Source: Streptomyces longhuiensis
GTDB taxonomy: Bacteria > Actinomycetota > Actinomycetes > Streptomycetales > Streptomycetaceae
NCBI RefSeq assembly: GCF_020616555.1
Contig: NZ_CP085173.1
Location: 6,836,001-6,900,000 of the forward strand
DNA: 64,000 nt
Direction of reading: 5' to 3'
The notes under the pieces were generated by a model. It saw only the letters and a program-made list of their open reading frames with translations. It was not told the DNA's origin and did no database searches. Shown here piece by piece: positions 33,899 to 43,011 of the stretch (positions within the stretch are counted from its first letter, which is position 1; each line of letters starts with the position of its first letter). The position numbers were made by a program, and so were the translations under genes.

Positions 33899-35164
33899 GT
33901 GACAGTCACCCAGGAGACAGCCAGCCAGGAGACGGCGCCCCAGGGCGCCGGCTGCCCGGTGGCGGGCGTGTTCCCCTTCAGCGGTTCCAGTTACCGTGGC
34001 CCCGCCCCGGCGTACGCCGCCCTGCGCGCCGAGCAGCCGGTGGTGAAGGTGCCCACCGCGGGAGGTGTGGACGCCTGGCTGATCACCCGTTACGAGGACG
34101 TGCGGCGACTCTCCGCCGACCCCCGGCTCAGCCGGGCGCAGGCCTGTGGCGAAGGCGCCCCCCGCGTGGGCGGCACGATGCACACCACGCCGGAGATGAT
34201 CATCTCGCTCGACGCGCCGGAGCACTCCCGGCTGCGGAAACTGGTGGCCGGCGCGTTCACCATGCGGCGGGTCGAGCGGATGCGGGAGAACGTCCAGAAG
34301 GTCACCGACGAACTCCTCGACGACATGGCGGCCAAGGACGGGGTCGTGGACCTCGTGCAGCAGCTCGCGGTGCCGCTCCCGCTGACCGTCATCGGGGAGC
34401 TCCTGGGCGTACCGGCTCAGGACCTGCGGGAGTTCGAGCAGTGGGCGCGCGCCTTCGCCACGGTCGACGACCGGGCCGGCGGCGAGGAGTCGCTGCACGC
34501 GCTCGGCAAGCTCAGCGAGTACATCGTCGGGCTCATCGCCGACAAGCGCGCCAATCCCGCCGACGACATGCTGTCCGAGCTGATCGCGGCCCGCGACGAC
34601 AACGACCGGCTCAGCGAGCCCGAGCTGGTCACCTTCGGGTTCACGCTGATCGGCGCCGGCTTCGACACCACCGCCAACCAGCTGGCCAACTCCGTCCTGG
34701 CCCTCCTCGTGGACCACCAGGACCAGTGGCGCCACCTCGTCGAGGACCGCTCCCGGATCCCGAGGGCCGTCGAGGAACTCCTGCGCCACGTCAACCTGTT
34801 CGCGACCGACACCTCCGGATTCCCGCGTATCGCGGCCGAGGACATCGAGGTCGGCGGCGTGACGATAGCCAAGGGTGACGCCGTGCTCCTCTCGCTCGCG
34901 TCGGCCAACCGGGACGCGGAGGTCTTCCCCGACCCCGACCGGCTCGACCTGACTCGGGAGCGCAACCCGCACATCTCCTTCGGCCACGGGATGCACTACT
35001 GCCTCGGCAAGCACCTGGGGCGGATGGAGATGGAGATCGCCATCGAGGGCCTGGTGCGCCGCTTCCCGGATCTGCGGCTCGCGGTCCCCGAGAGCGAACT
35101 GCCGTGGCACAAGGGGGAGATCAACCACACCCTGACCAGCCTGCCGGTCGTCCGGGGGCAGTGA
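33899..35164 (+). CDS. cytochrome P450 1
   Basis: This soluble CYP105-like P450 of 421 residues has the I-helix oxygen motif GAGFDTTAN, the EELLRH (ExxR) pair and the haem-ligand loop FGHGMHYCLG (Cys about residue 368). GTG start with GGAGG 7 bases upstream. It probably oxidises the polyketide core or side chain. Electrons likely come from the convergent ferredoxin and reductase genes at 35338-36923. Confidence 0.9.
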   Translation: MTVTQETASQETAPQGAGCPVAGVFPFSGSSYRGPAPAYAALRAEQPVVKVPTAGGVDAWLITRYEDVRRLSADPRLSRAQACGEGAPRVGGTMHTTPEMIISLDAPEHSRLRKLVAGAFTMRRVERMRENVQKVTDELLDDMAAKDGVVDLVQQLAVPLPLTVIGELLGVPAQDLREFEQWARAFATVDDRAGGEESLHALGKLSEYIVGLIADKRANPADDMLSELIAARDDNDRLSEPELVTFGFTLIGAGFDTTANQLANSVLALLVDHQDQWRHLVEDRSRIPRAVEELLRHVNLFATDTSGFPRIAAEDIEVGGVTIAKGDAVLLSLASANRDAEVFPDPDRLDLTRERNPHISFGHGMHYCLGKHLGRMEMEIAIEGLVRRFPDLRLAVPESELPWHKGEINHTLTSLPVVRGQ

Positions 35165-35179
35165 GTCCGCCGGCCCCGC

Positions 35180-35215
35180 GCGGTCCCGTCCCCTCTCGGA
35201 AGGGGACGGGACCGC
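35180..35215. terminator. hairpin terminator between P450 1 and ferredoxin reductase genes
   Basis: Arms 35180-35194 and 35201-35215 pair over 15 bp (GCGGTCCCGTCCCCT) with a 6-base loop. It lies between convergent genes. Confidence 0.8.
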
Positions 35216-35337
35216 AGGCGTACCGAGGTCTGTGTGTGTGGGGGGGAGCAGAGTGAAGCCGCCGCACCCCGCGCGAGGCGGTGAGTGCGGCGGCGGGATC
35301 CCGGGTGTGTTCCCCACGCGCGGGCGCGGATCTGGTC

Positions 35338-36600
35338 TCAGGTGCGGACGGCGACCCTCTCCGTGGGGGACGTACGGGGGAGCTTCTTCAGGTCGAATCC
35401 GGGCGCGCGTACCTCGTCCGGGGTCAGGGTGGTGTCCGAGGCGAGGAGCCGACGTGAGATGCCGTGGTCCGCGGGCCGGTTCACCGACTCCACGCCGATC
35501 AGCCGGCCGGCGCGGAAGGAGAAGACGGAGAACCGTCCGCCCTCCACGTCGCCGCTCGTGACCACCTCGTCGTGGCCCGCCGTGAGTCCCGCCAGCTGCA
35601 TCCGCAGCCCGTACTGCTCGGACCAGAACCAGGGCACGGAGGTGTAGGCGAACGGCTCGTCGCAGATCCCGGCGGCCACGCACTTCGCCTGGTCGGACGC
35701 GTTCTGCACCGACTCGATGCGCAGGTGGCGCCCGGCGCGCGGGCTGGGGAAGCGGGCGCAGTCGCCGAGTGCGTAGATGTCGGGGTCGCTGGTGCGCAGC
35801 CGCTCGTCCACCACGATCCCGTCGCCGACCATCAGGTCGGCGGTCAGGGCCAGGTCGGTGTGGGGCAGCACCCCGACCCCGATCACGGCCAGATCGGCGG
35901 CGATGCGTTCACCGCCGTCCAGCTCCATGATCTGGACCTGTCCTTCGGTGTCGCCGTGCAGGGCCGTGACCTCGCGGCCGAGCAGCACCCGCACCCCGTG
36001 GGCGCGGTGCTCGGCGACGACCCTCGACGACAGCACCGGGGTGAGGGCCCTGGCCAGGGCCCGCCGCTGGACGTCCACCACCGTCACCTCGTGGCCGAGA
36101 CCGCGCGCGGTGGCGGCGACCTCCAGGCCGATGAACCCGGCGCCGACCACCACCAGCCGGCGTGGCGGATCGCTCAGCCGCGCGCGCAGCTCGTCGGCGT
36201 CGGCCCGCGAGCGCAGGGTGAGCACGCCGCCCAACGACGCGCCTGGTACGGGGAGTTGGCGGGGCCGGGAGCCGGTGGCGAGGACCAGACGGTCGTACGG
36301 CACCCGCAGTCCCGACCTCAGCGTCACGGTGCGGCGCTCCGGGTCGACGGAGGTCGCGCGGTCCCCGACCCTGATCTCGATGTCCCGCTCGGCGAAGAAC
36401 GAGGCGGGACGCAGGGCCATGTCCTCGGCGGGCGCCGCGCCGGCGAGGTACCCCTTCGACAGCGGTGGCCGGTAGCCGGCCCACGGGGGTTCGTCGCCGA
36501 TCAGAGTGATGCGGCCGGTGAAGCCCCGGCCGCGCAGGGCGGCCGCCGTCTCCACCCCGGCCTGACCGGCGCCGACCACGACCACGGCGGGCGCGGCCAT
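35338..36600 (-). CDS. FAD-dependent ferredoxin reductase
   Basis: This protein of 420 residues is of the putidaredoxin-reductase type. It has two Rossmann motifs (VVVVGAGQAGVETAAALRG at the N-terminus and LVVVGAGFIGLEVAATARG near 150), the FAD motif IYALGDCARF and the C-terminal reductase domain. Its ATG overlaps the ferredoxin stop (TGATG), so the two are made together. It supplies electrons to the cluster's P450s and could also serve the Fe-S sugar dehydratase at 46670. Confidence 0.9.
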   Translation of the reverse strand: MAAPAVVVVGAGQAGVETAAALRGRGFTGRITLIGDEPPWAGYRPPLSKGYLAGAAPAEDMALRPASFFAERDIEIRVGDRATSVDPERRTVTLRSGLRVPYDRLVLATGSRPRQLPVPGASLGGVLTLRSRADADELRARLSDPPRRLVVVGAGFIGLEVAATARGLGHEVTVVDVQRRALARALTPVLSSRVVAEHRAHGVRVLLGREVTALHGDTEGQVQIMELDGGERIAADLAVIGVGVLPHTDLALTADLMVGDGIVVDERLRTSDPDIYALGDCARFPSPRAGRHLRIESVQNASDQAKCVAAGICDEPFAYTSVPWFWSEQYGLRMQLAGLTAGHDEVVTSGDVEGGRFSVFSFRAGRLIGVESVNRPADHGISRRLLASDTTLTPDEVRAPGFDLKKLPRTSPTERVAVRT

Positions 36601-36923
36601 CAGCTCTGCGCCTCGGGCAGGTGCACCAGCAGCCCGTCGAGGGCCTCGGTGACCGGCAGCTGGCAGCTCAGCCTGCTGTGCTCGGTACGTTCGCACGCCG
36701 TGCCGTAGAGGACGTCGTCCTCGACGGGGTCCATCTCGGGCAGTACGACGGTGCTCGCCTCGTCCACGTAGACATGGCAGGTGCCGCACTGGGCGGAACC
36801 GCCGCACTGGGCCTCGATGCCGTCGACGTTGTTGAGTTTCGCGCCGCGCATGACCGTGTTGGGCGCTTCTACGTCGACGACGGTGACGGTTCCGTTCGGA
36901 TGCTGGTAGGTGATCTTGGCCAT
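36600..36923 (-). CDS. [2Fe-2S] ferredoxin (putidaredoxin type)
   Basis: This protein of 107 residues has the cluster-binding pattern CGGSAQCGTC and a distal Cys in LSCQLPV, as in putidaredoxin/adrenodoxin. It starts MAKITYQHPNGTVTVVDVEA. [2Fe-2S] carriers are less common than 3Fe-4S ferredoxins as partners of Streptomyces P450s. It forms an operon with the reductase. Confidence 0.9.
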   Translation of the reverse strand: MAKITYQHPNGTVTVVDVEAPNTVMRGAKLNNVDGIEAQCGGSAQCGTCHVYVDEASTVVLPEMDPVEDDVLYGTACERTEHSRLSCQLPVTEALDGLLVHLPEAQS

Positions 36924-37013
36924 CGTGGGCTCTCCTCGGGGAATGTCGGCCGGCCGTGCGGAGACACGCCTTGGGACTGTGGCGAGAGGTCCTGCAGCGG
37001 CGGTGGAGTGCCT

Positions 37014-37070
37014 CTCGACGCCCCGGGTCGAGCGGGGCTCCGTGCGCCCTCGACGCGCGGTCCGCCGCAC
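37014..37070. promoter_or_regulatory. overlapping SARP-like heptamer arrays between ferredoxin and exporter genes
   Basis: Plus strand: TCGAGCG (37028), TCCGTGC (37039) and TCGACGC (37050) at 11-bp period, then 8 bp and CCGCAC. Minus strand: TCGAGGG, CGGAGCC, TCGACCC and CGTCGAG follow the same 11-bp period and lead to CACCGC. The -10 hexamers are weak. Confidence 0.5.
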
Positions 37071-37087
37071 CGGCGCAGCGTGCCCGT

Positions 37088-38536
37088 ATGACCATGACTA
37101 CGCGCACGCACCGCACACCGGGACCTTCGCCGAGGGCCGCTCCCCGACTCGGACTTGTGCTGTTCGCCTGCTGCCTCGGGCAGTTCATGAACGTGCTCGA
37201 CGCGTCGGTGGTGAATGTGGCGCTGCCCGTCATCTCCGACGACCTCGGCTTCGACCCGCACAACCTCCAGCTCGTCAACAACGCCTACACCGTGGTGGTC
37301 TGCGGCTTCCTGTTGCTCGGCGGGCGCCTCGCGGACCTGTTCGGGCAACGCCGGATCTTTCTGGGCGGGGTGGGCCTGTTCACCCTCGCCAGCCTGGTCG
37401 GCGGGGCGGCCGACAGTCCGACGACCCTGATCCTGGCCCGCGCCCTCCAAGGGCTCGGTGCCGCGGTCATGGCACCCGCCACGCTCACCGTGCTCGGCAC
37501 GACCTTCACCGAACCGGCCGCGCGGGCCAAGGCGTTCGGCTGGTGGAGCGCCGTCTCGGGGACGGCGGGCGCGGTCGGCGTGCTGGCCGGAGGAGTGATC
37601 ACCCAGTGGTTCTCCTGGCGCTGGATCCTGCTGATCAACGTCCCCATAGGACTGGCCCTGTGCGCACTGGTCCGCTGGGCGGTCCCCGAGACCCGGCGCC
37701 CCGGAATCCGCCGTCGGCTCGACCTGCCGGGCGCCGTCACCGTCACCCTCGGTCTCATGGCCGTCGTGTACGGGACGTCCGAGTCCCCCGGGCACGGCTG
37801 GGGTTCGGGACACGTCCTCGGCCCGATGTTCGCCGGGACCGTGCTCCTCGGAACGTTCCTGGTGATCCAGGCGAAGTTCGCCCCCGAGCCGCTGGTGCCC
37901 CTCGGTGTCTTCCGCAACCGCTCGGTGGCCGCCGCCAACCTGGTCGCCTTCTTCGGGATCGCGGCCCTCTTCAGTACCTTCTACTTCTTCACGCTGATGC
38001 TCCAACAGGTGCTCGACTACAGCCCGTTGCGCACCGGCCTGAGCTATCTGCCCCTGTCCGTCGGGATCGCGCTCGGTGGCTGGGGCATCGCGCGCCTCGT
38101 GCCCCGCACCGGGCCGCGGCCGGTCCTCCTCGCGGGGCTCGCCCTGTCCGCCGTCGGACTGCTCTGGCTGTCGCGGCTGGCCGTCGGCGCCGGCTACGTG
38201 AGCGACGTACTGGCCCCGGAGATCCTGCTCGGCCTCGGTATGGGCGCGGTCCTCAACGCGACCACCAACGCCGCCACCGCCGGACTGCCTCCGGAACAGG
38301 CGGGCCTCGCCTCGGGGCTGCTCAACACCACCCGCCAACTCGGCAGCGCGGCAGGCCTGGTGACCCTGGCGGCGCTCTCCGCCGCCCGCATCGACAGCGA
38401 GGCCGCCGCCGGCACCCCGCACGCCGTCGCCCTCGCCTCCGGCTACGGCCTCGCGCTCACCGGCGCCGGGCTCTGCGCCCTCGCCGGCCTGGCGGCCGCC
38501 CTGTGGGTCCCGGTCAGGGAGCGCCCGCGCGCCTGA
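37088..38536 (+). CDS. MFS exporter, DHA2 (14-helix) family, 1
   Basis: This transporter of 482 residues is of the EmrB/QacA type. The motif LGQFMNVLDASVVNVALPVI opens helix 1, GGRLADLFGQRR is the A motif, and LNATTNAATAGLPPEQAGLA lies near the end. It is likely a drug exporter giving self-resistance. The ATG at 37088 is assigned from the conserved start of the fold; no good ribosome site is seen, and an in-frame extension upstream exists. Confidence 0.87.
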   Translation: MTMTTRTHRTPGPSPRAAPRLGLVLFACCLGQFMNVLDASVVNVALPVISDDLGFDPHNLQLVNNAYTVVVCGFLLLGGRLADLFGQRRIFLGGVGLFTLASLVGGAADSPTTLILARALQGLGAAVMAPATLTVLGTTFTEPAARAKAFGWWSAVSGTAGAVGVLAGGVITQWFSWRWILLINVPIGLALCALVRWAVPETRRPGIRRRLDLPGAVTVTLGLMAVVYGTSESPGHGWGSGHVLGPMFAGTVLLGTFLVIQAKFAPEPLVPLGVFRNRSVAAANLVAFFGIAALFSTFYFFTLMLQQVLDYSPLRTGLSYLPLSVGIALGGWGIARLVPRTGPRPVLLAGLALSAVGLLWLSRLAVGAGYVSDVLAPEILLGLGMGAVLNATTNAATAGLPPEQAGLASGLLNTTRQLGSAAGLVTLAALSAARIDSEAAAGTPHAVALASGYGLALTGAGLCALAGLAAALWVPVRERPRA

Positions 38537-38562
38537 GCACGGCACGCGGCCCGCACCCGAAC

Positions 38563-38610
38563 ATGCCGGACGGCCGGTCAGCCGCGAAGCGGTGACCGGC
38601 CGTCCGGCAT
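38563..38610. terminator. bidirectional hairpin terminator between exporter 1 and rmlA
   Basis: Arms 38563-38580 and 38593-38610 are perfectly complementary over 18 bp. The loop itself has a CCGC/GCGG inner stem. Confidence 0.82.
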
Positions 38611-38613
38611 GCG

Positions 38614-39681
38614 TCAGGCGGCGACCTCCACGCTGGAGTGGTCGCCGACCACCAGCCGGTAGTGGTCGTCGAGCACGGCCGAGCTCACGGTGGCGTCGCG
38701 GCCGATCAGGGAACCCTTGACGCCGCTCACCCGGTCGACGGCGGCGCCGTCCAGCATGATCGAGTACTCCACCCCCGCCGCGCTGAGCCGGCAGTCACGG
38801 CCGATGGAGGTGTGCGGGCCGACATAGCTGTCCGCCACCACGGAACCGGCGCCGATGATCGCCGGCCCGACGACGCGTGAACGCACCACACGCGCGCCGG
38901 GCTCGACCACGACCGCCCCGATCAGTTCGCTGCTCTCGTCGACCTCGCCCAGCACCGACCGGTCGAGGCGGTCCAGGAGATTGCGGTTGCAGTCCAGGAC
39001 GTCCTCGACCCGGCCGGTGTCCTTCCAGAAACCCGGGTAGACCCGGGCCTGGACGTCGGCCCCCGAGGTGATCAGCCACTGCAGCGCGTCGGTGATCTCC
39101 AGTTCGCCCCGCGCGCTCGGCTCGATGGCGGCCACCGCCTCGTGGATGGCCGGGGTGAAGAAGTAGAGGCCGATCACCGCCAGATCGCTCCGGGGGAACT
39201 CGGGCTTCTCCACGAGCCGCAGTACACGGCCGTTCTCATCGACCTCCGCGACGCCGAACTCCCGCGGATCGGCGACCTTGCGCACCACGACCTGGGCCGC
39301 CGGGCGGCGGGTGCGGAAGTCCTCCGCCAGGTCGGCCGCGCCGTCGGCGAGCATGTTGTCGCCGAGGACCATCACGAAGTCGTCGTCCTCGCCGAGGAAG
39401 CCACGGGCGATGCGGACGCAGTGGGCCAGCCCCAGGGGTTCGTCCTGCGGGATGTAGGTGATCCGGACGCCCAGCGCCGAGCCGTCGCCGAGCGCCGAGA
39501 CGATGTCCTCGCTTCGGTTGCCCACCACGATCCCGACCTGGGTGACGCCCATGTCCCGCAGCTGGTCCATCACATGGGCGAGCACCGGTTTGTTGGCGAT
39601 CGGGATGAGTTGCTTCGGCATGGAGTGACTGAACGGGCGCAGCCGGCTGCCCAGGCCTCCGGCCAACACGAGTGCTTTCAT
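38614..39681 (-). CDS. glucose-1-phosphate thymidylyltransferase, long type
   Basis: This protein of 355 residues makes dTDP-glucose, the first step of deoxysugar supply. It has the nucleotidyltransferase signature LVLAGGLGSRLRPFSHSMPK, VLGDNML, EKPEFPRSDLAVIGLYFF and a C-terminal left-handed beta-helix with hexapeptide repeats (VVGPAIIGAGSVV). The length fits StrD/DesIII-type enzymes of antibiotic clusters. ATG at 39681 with AGGAGG upstream. Confidence 0.9.
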   Translation of the reverse strand: MKALVLAGGLGSRLRPFSHSMPKQLIPIANKPVLAHVMDQLRDMGVTQVGIVVGNRSEDIVSALGDGSALGVRITYIPQDEPLGLAHCVRIARGFLGEDDDFVMVLGDNMLADGAADLAEDFRTRRPAAQVVVRKVADPREFGVAEVDENGRVLRLVEKPEFPRSDLAVIGLYFFTPAIHEAVAAIEPSARGELEITDALQWLITSGADVQARVYPGFWKDTGRVEDVLDCNRNLLDRLDRSVLGEVDESSELIGAVVVEPGARVVRSRVVGPAIIGAGSVVADSYVGPHTSIGRDCRLSAAGVEYSIMLDGAAVDRVSGVKGSLIGRDATVSSAVLDDHYRLVVGDHSSVEVAA

Positions 39682-39884
39682 CAGAGCCCTCCTCAGAGCC
39701 TCGCGGGGCCGTCGCGGGAGCGACGACCACCGTGCCGTGCGTCCCGGTGGCTCGGCGTTGCCGCGAGGGCGGAGCCGCACCGCGCACGCAGCTTGTGGGG
39801 GCGTGGTCGCGGATCGCTCAATCCCTGATGGGCCGAGGCCCCCCACCAGGTGGCGCCGCCGGAACGGCGCCCGCGAAGGCCTGC

Positions 39885-39927
39885 TCCACGCTGCGCCGAG
39901 CCGGAGTCGAGGGCAGTGCGGAACGCT
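39885..39927 (+). promoter_or_regulatory. SARP-like heptamer promoter of exporter 2
   Basis: TCCACGC (39885), CCGAGCC (39896) and TCGAGGG (39907) are at 11-bp period, then 8 bp and the -10-like AACGCT at 39922-39927. The opposite strand toward rmlA has TCGCGGC and CCGAGCC 11 bp apart, further left. Confidence 0.6.
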
Positions 39928-39971
39928 TCCGTCCTGATATCTGTCTCTGCATTCCTAGGGGAAGAGGCCTC

Positions 39972-41465
39972 ATGGATTCCGCTTCCGACGAATCTGTCGG
40001 CCCAGTGGCCGACCGCCGAAGGTGGTTGGCTCTGGCCGTGGTGATGACCGCGTCCTTCCTGGACCTGGTGGACGTAACGATCGTCAACGTCGCCGTGCCA
40101 CGCATCGAGGAGGACCTGGGTGCCTCGTTCAGTTCGATCCAGTGGATCACCGCCGGGTATGCCCTGGCCTTCGCCATCGGCCTGATCACGGGCGGCAGGC
40201 TCGGTGACATCTACGGCCGCAAGCGGCTGTTCCTCATCGGGATGGCCGGCTTCACGGTCGTCTCCGCCGTCTGCGGTCTCGCGCCCGGGCCGGAGACCCT
40301 GGTCGTCGCACGCTTCCTGCAAGGGGCGATGGCCGCCCTGATGGTGCCGCAGGTGCTGTCGATCATTCACGTCACCTTCCCCGCGGAGGAGCGCGGCAAG
40401 GTCTTCGGCATGTTCGGCGCGATGATCGGCCTCGGCGCCGTCGCCGGTCCCATGATCGGCGCGCTGCTCACCGAGTGGAACCTCTTCGGCCTGGAATGGC
40501 GTCCGATCTTCCTGGTCAACCTGCCGGTCGGCATCGCCGGCCTCGTGCTCGGACGGCGCTACATCAGCGAGTCCCGGGCACCGCAGGCGCTCCGCCTCGA
40601 CCTGGTCGGCGTGGCGCTGGCCAGCGTCGGACTGCTGCTGCTCCTCTACCCGCTGATGCAGGGCAGGGAGCTGGGCTGGCCGCTGTGGGGCTTCCTCTCG
40701 ATGGGCGCCGCCGTGCTCGTGTTCGTCGTCTTCGTCTGGTACGAGCGTGACAAGAAGACGCGGGACGGCTCACCGCTGGTCGAGCTGTCGCTGTTCAAGG
40801 TGAAGAGCTTCGCGGCCGGCATCGGCGTCCAGCTCACGTACGGGGTGATCTCCGGGATCTTCTTCCTGATCTGGACCCTGTACATGCAGCTCGGCCTCGG
40901 CTGGTCCCCGCTGCACGCCGGTCTCACCGGTGTGCCCTTCTCGGTCGCCGCCTCGGTCTCCGCGGGTGTGTCCGTGCAGATGCTCGTGCCGCGGTTCGGG
41001 CGGAAGGTGTTGCAGGCCGGAGCTCTCGTCAAGCTCGTCGGCGTGCTGCTGTACATCTGGGCGGCCGATCAGCACGGCAGCGCCATCACCTCCTGGCAGA
41101 TGCTGCCGCCGCTGGTGGTGATGGGGCTCGGCATGGGCCTGATCATCGCCCCCATCACGGACGCCGTGCTGTCGGAGGTGCCCACGGAACACGCGGGCTC
41201 GGCCTCCGGGCTCATCAACACCATCAACCAGCTCGGACTGGCACTGGGCCTCGGCCTCGTCGCCGTGGTGTTCTTCTCCGTCGTCGACTCCGGCCGGGAG
41301 GCCCGCCGGCCCGTCGGCGACGTCTTCTCCGACGCCTTCACCCACGCCCTGTGGTGGGTGGCCGGTGGCCTGGCGCTGGTCTTCGCGTTGATGTTCGCGC
41401 TGCCCAGGTCGGTGAACCGGGGAGAGACGGCGCCGGCCGCCGGAGTGGAGGAGCTCGCCGTCTGA
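39972..41465 (+). CDS. MFS exporter, DHA2 (14-helix) family, 2
   Basis: This transporter of 497 residues is in the same family as exporter 1 but clearly distinct. It shows FLDLVDVTIVNVAVPRIEED in helix 1, GGRLGDIYGRKRLFLIG as A motif, and PTEHAGSASGLINTINQLG near the end. It is a probable second efflux route for the cluster product. ATG at 39972 with GAGG just upstream. Confidence 0.87.
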   Translation: MDSASDESVGPVADRRRWLALAVVMTASFLDLVDVTIVNVAVPRIEEDLGASFSSIQWITAGYALAFAIGLITGGRLGDIYGRKRLFLIGMAGFTVVSAVCGLAPGPETLVVARFLQGAMAALMVPQVLSIIHVTFPAEERGKVFGMFGAMIGLGAVAGPMIGALLTEWNLFGLEWRPIFLVNLPVGIAGLVLGRRYISESRAPQALRLDLVGVALASVGLLLLLYPLMQGRELGWPLWGFLSMGAAVLVFVVFVWYERDKKTRDGSPLVELSLFKVKSFAAGIGVQLTYGVISGIFFLIWTLYMQLGLGWSPLHAGLTGVPFSVAASVSAGVSVQMLVPRFGRKVLQAGALVKLVGVLLYIWAADQHGSAITSWQMLPPLVVMGLGMGLIIAPITDAVLSEVPTEHAGSASGLINTINQLGLALGLGLVAVVFFSVVDSGREARRPVGDVFSDAFTHALWWVAGGLALVFALMFALPRSVNRGETAPAAGVEELAV

Positions 41466-41549
41466 ACGGCCGGACCCGCGGCCGCCCACCGACCTGGTGG
41501 GCGGCCTCCGGCGTGTGCGCCGGGAGGCGCAGGGGTCCGGCCGGGCGAC

Positions 41550-41592
41550 TCCACAGATATTCGAGCAGCTATCCACAGTGCTGGGGGACGTT
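41550..41592 (+). promoter_or_regulatory. SARP-like heptamer promoter of the acyltransferase gene
   Basis: TCCACAG (41550), TCGAGCA (41561) and TCCACAG again (41572) are at exact 11-bp period, followed after 8 bp by GACGTT at 41587-41592. It is one of the cleanest triple sites. Confidence 0.62.
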
Positions 41593-41666
41593 GTGGCTCC
41601 GGCTTTCCGCCCACCATGTCGGACGCCGGCCAACCCAACGACGCTCGGCAGTGAAGGAGGCGCTCC

Positions 41667-42869
41667 ATGTCAGCGTCACATGTCCCGTCCACCGGGGCCG
41701 GAGAACAGTCCCGGCTCCCCTCGCTCACCGGTCTCCGTTTCGTCGCCGCGCTCCTGGTGGTGCTGTCGCACGCGGGCGGATTCCTGCTCGTACGCATGGG
41801 GGGCTCCGGGGAGAGCTATTCGCAGTACCTGTTCGGCGCCGGCAACAAGGGAGTCTCCTTCTTCTTCATCCTCAGTGGCTTCGTGCTCACCTGGGTGGCC
41901 CGGCCCGGAGACACCCGCATGCGGTTCTGGCGCCGCCGGCTGGTGAAGATCTTCCCCAATCACCTGGTCGCGCTGACGGCCACGGTGCTTCTGATGCTGT
42001 ACGCGGGCATAGCCGTCACGGTCGCCAACACCGTACCCACCATGTTCCTGGTGCAGAGCTGGATACCGGACTTCGACGTCATCCAGGGCCCGGGCACCAA
42101 CACCCCCAGCTGGTCGCTCGCCTGTGAGGTGCTCTTCTATCTGGCGTTCCCCTGGTTGCTGCTGCTCATCCGGCGCATCGAGCCGGCCCGCCTGTGGCGC
42201 TGGGTGGGCGCCGTCACACTGGCGATCATCGCGGTGCCGTTCCTCGCCGAACTGCTTCCCAACGCCCCGCGCATGCAGTTCGATCCCATCCCCTGGTGGA
42301 AGTACTGGTTCGTCTACTACTTCCCCCTCACCCGGCTCCTCGAGTTCGTGCTGGGCATGCTGATCGCCCGCGTCGTGCTGACCCGACGCTGGATCAACCT
42401 CGGCCTCCGCTGGTCGCTGCTCCTCACCGTCGCCGCGTTCGCGCTCGCGTCCCAACTGCCGGGCGAGTACGGCCGGGTGGCGCCGACCGCGCTGCCGCTG
42501 GCGCTGCTGATCGCCTCCGCCGCCACCGCGGACCAGCGGGGCCGGCGCACTCCGTTCGGCGGCCGGGTCATGGTCTGGCTGGGCGAAGTGTCGTACGCCT
42601 TCTACATCGTTCATTTCCTGGTGGTCACCTACGGGCCGATCGGAACCGCGTATCCCGAGTTCTGGATGGAGAAGTGGAGTGGTCCACAAGCGCTGCTGGA
42701 TGTCGGTCTCACGATCGCGATCAGTCTGGTTCTCGCCTGGGCGCTGCACGGCCTCGTCGAGCGGCCGCTCATGCGCCGGTGGAGCCGCCCCGCCGCTTCG
42801 GCGGCCGTGCCGGTGACGCCGGACGCGCCGGGACAGGAGGCCGCGCCGCAGGGGGCGAGCGTCAACTGA
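41667..42869 (+). CDS. acyltransferase family 3 membrane protein
   Basis: This integral membrane O-acyltransferase of 400 residues is of the OafA/MdmB type. It starts with LPSLTGLRFVAALLVVLSHA, where the His after VLS is the catalytic candidate, and has FFFILSGFVLTW, SWSLACEVLFYLAFPW and about ten helices. Relatives acylate sugars of macrolides and other glycosides, so acylation of the cluster's deoxysugar is plausible. ATG with GAAGGAGG 6 bases upstream. Confidence 0.85.
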   Translation: MSASHVPSTGAGEQSRLPSLTGLRFVAALLVVLSHAGGFLLVRMGGSGESYSQYLFGAGNKGVSFFFILSGFVLTWVARPGDTRMRFWRRRLVKIFPNHLVALTATVLLMLYAGIAVTVANTVPTMFLVQSWIPDFDVIQGPGTNTPSWSLACEVLFYLAFPWLLLLIRRIEPARLWRWVGAVTLAIIAVPFLAELLPNAPRMQFDPIPWWKYWFVYYFPLTRLLEFVLGMLIARVVLTRRWINLGLRWSLLLTVAAFALASQLPGEYGRVAPTALPLALLIASAATADQRGRRTPFGGRVMVWLGEVSYAFYIVHFLVVTYGPIGTAYPEFWMEKWSGPQALLDVGLTIAISLVLAWALHGLVERPLMRRWSRPAASAAVPVTPDAPGQEAAPQGASVN

Positions 42870-42880
42870 CCGAGCGGGCC

Positions 42881-42922
42881 AGGACCCGGTCGCGCGTCCC
42901 TCGGGACGCGTGGCCGGGTCCT
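42881..42922. terminator. hairpin after the acyltransferase gene
   Basis: An outer AGGACCCGG/CCGGGTCCT stem and an inner CGCGTCCC/GGGACGCG stem form an interrupted hairpin. Confidence 0.65.
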
Positions 42923-42951
42923 CCGCATGTCGCGCGGGGTGTGCGGACAGC

Positions 42952-43001
42952 GGAACGGCCCCGCCCGCGCCTCCCGTAGGGGGCGCGGGCGGGGCCGTTC
43001 C
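42952..43001. terminator. 20-bp perfect hairpin terminator
   Basis: Arms 42952-42971 and 42982-43001 are fully complementary with a 10-base loop. It serves the acyltransferase and the convergent beta-rich protein gene. Confidence 0.82.
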
Positions 43002-43011
43002 CGGCCGGGGT

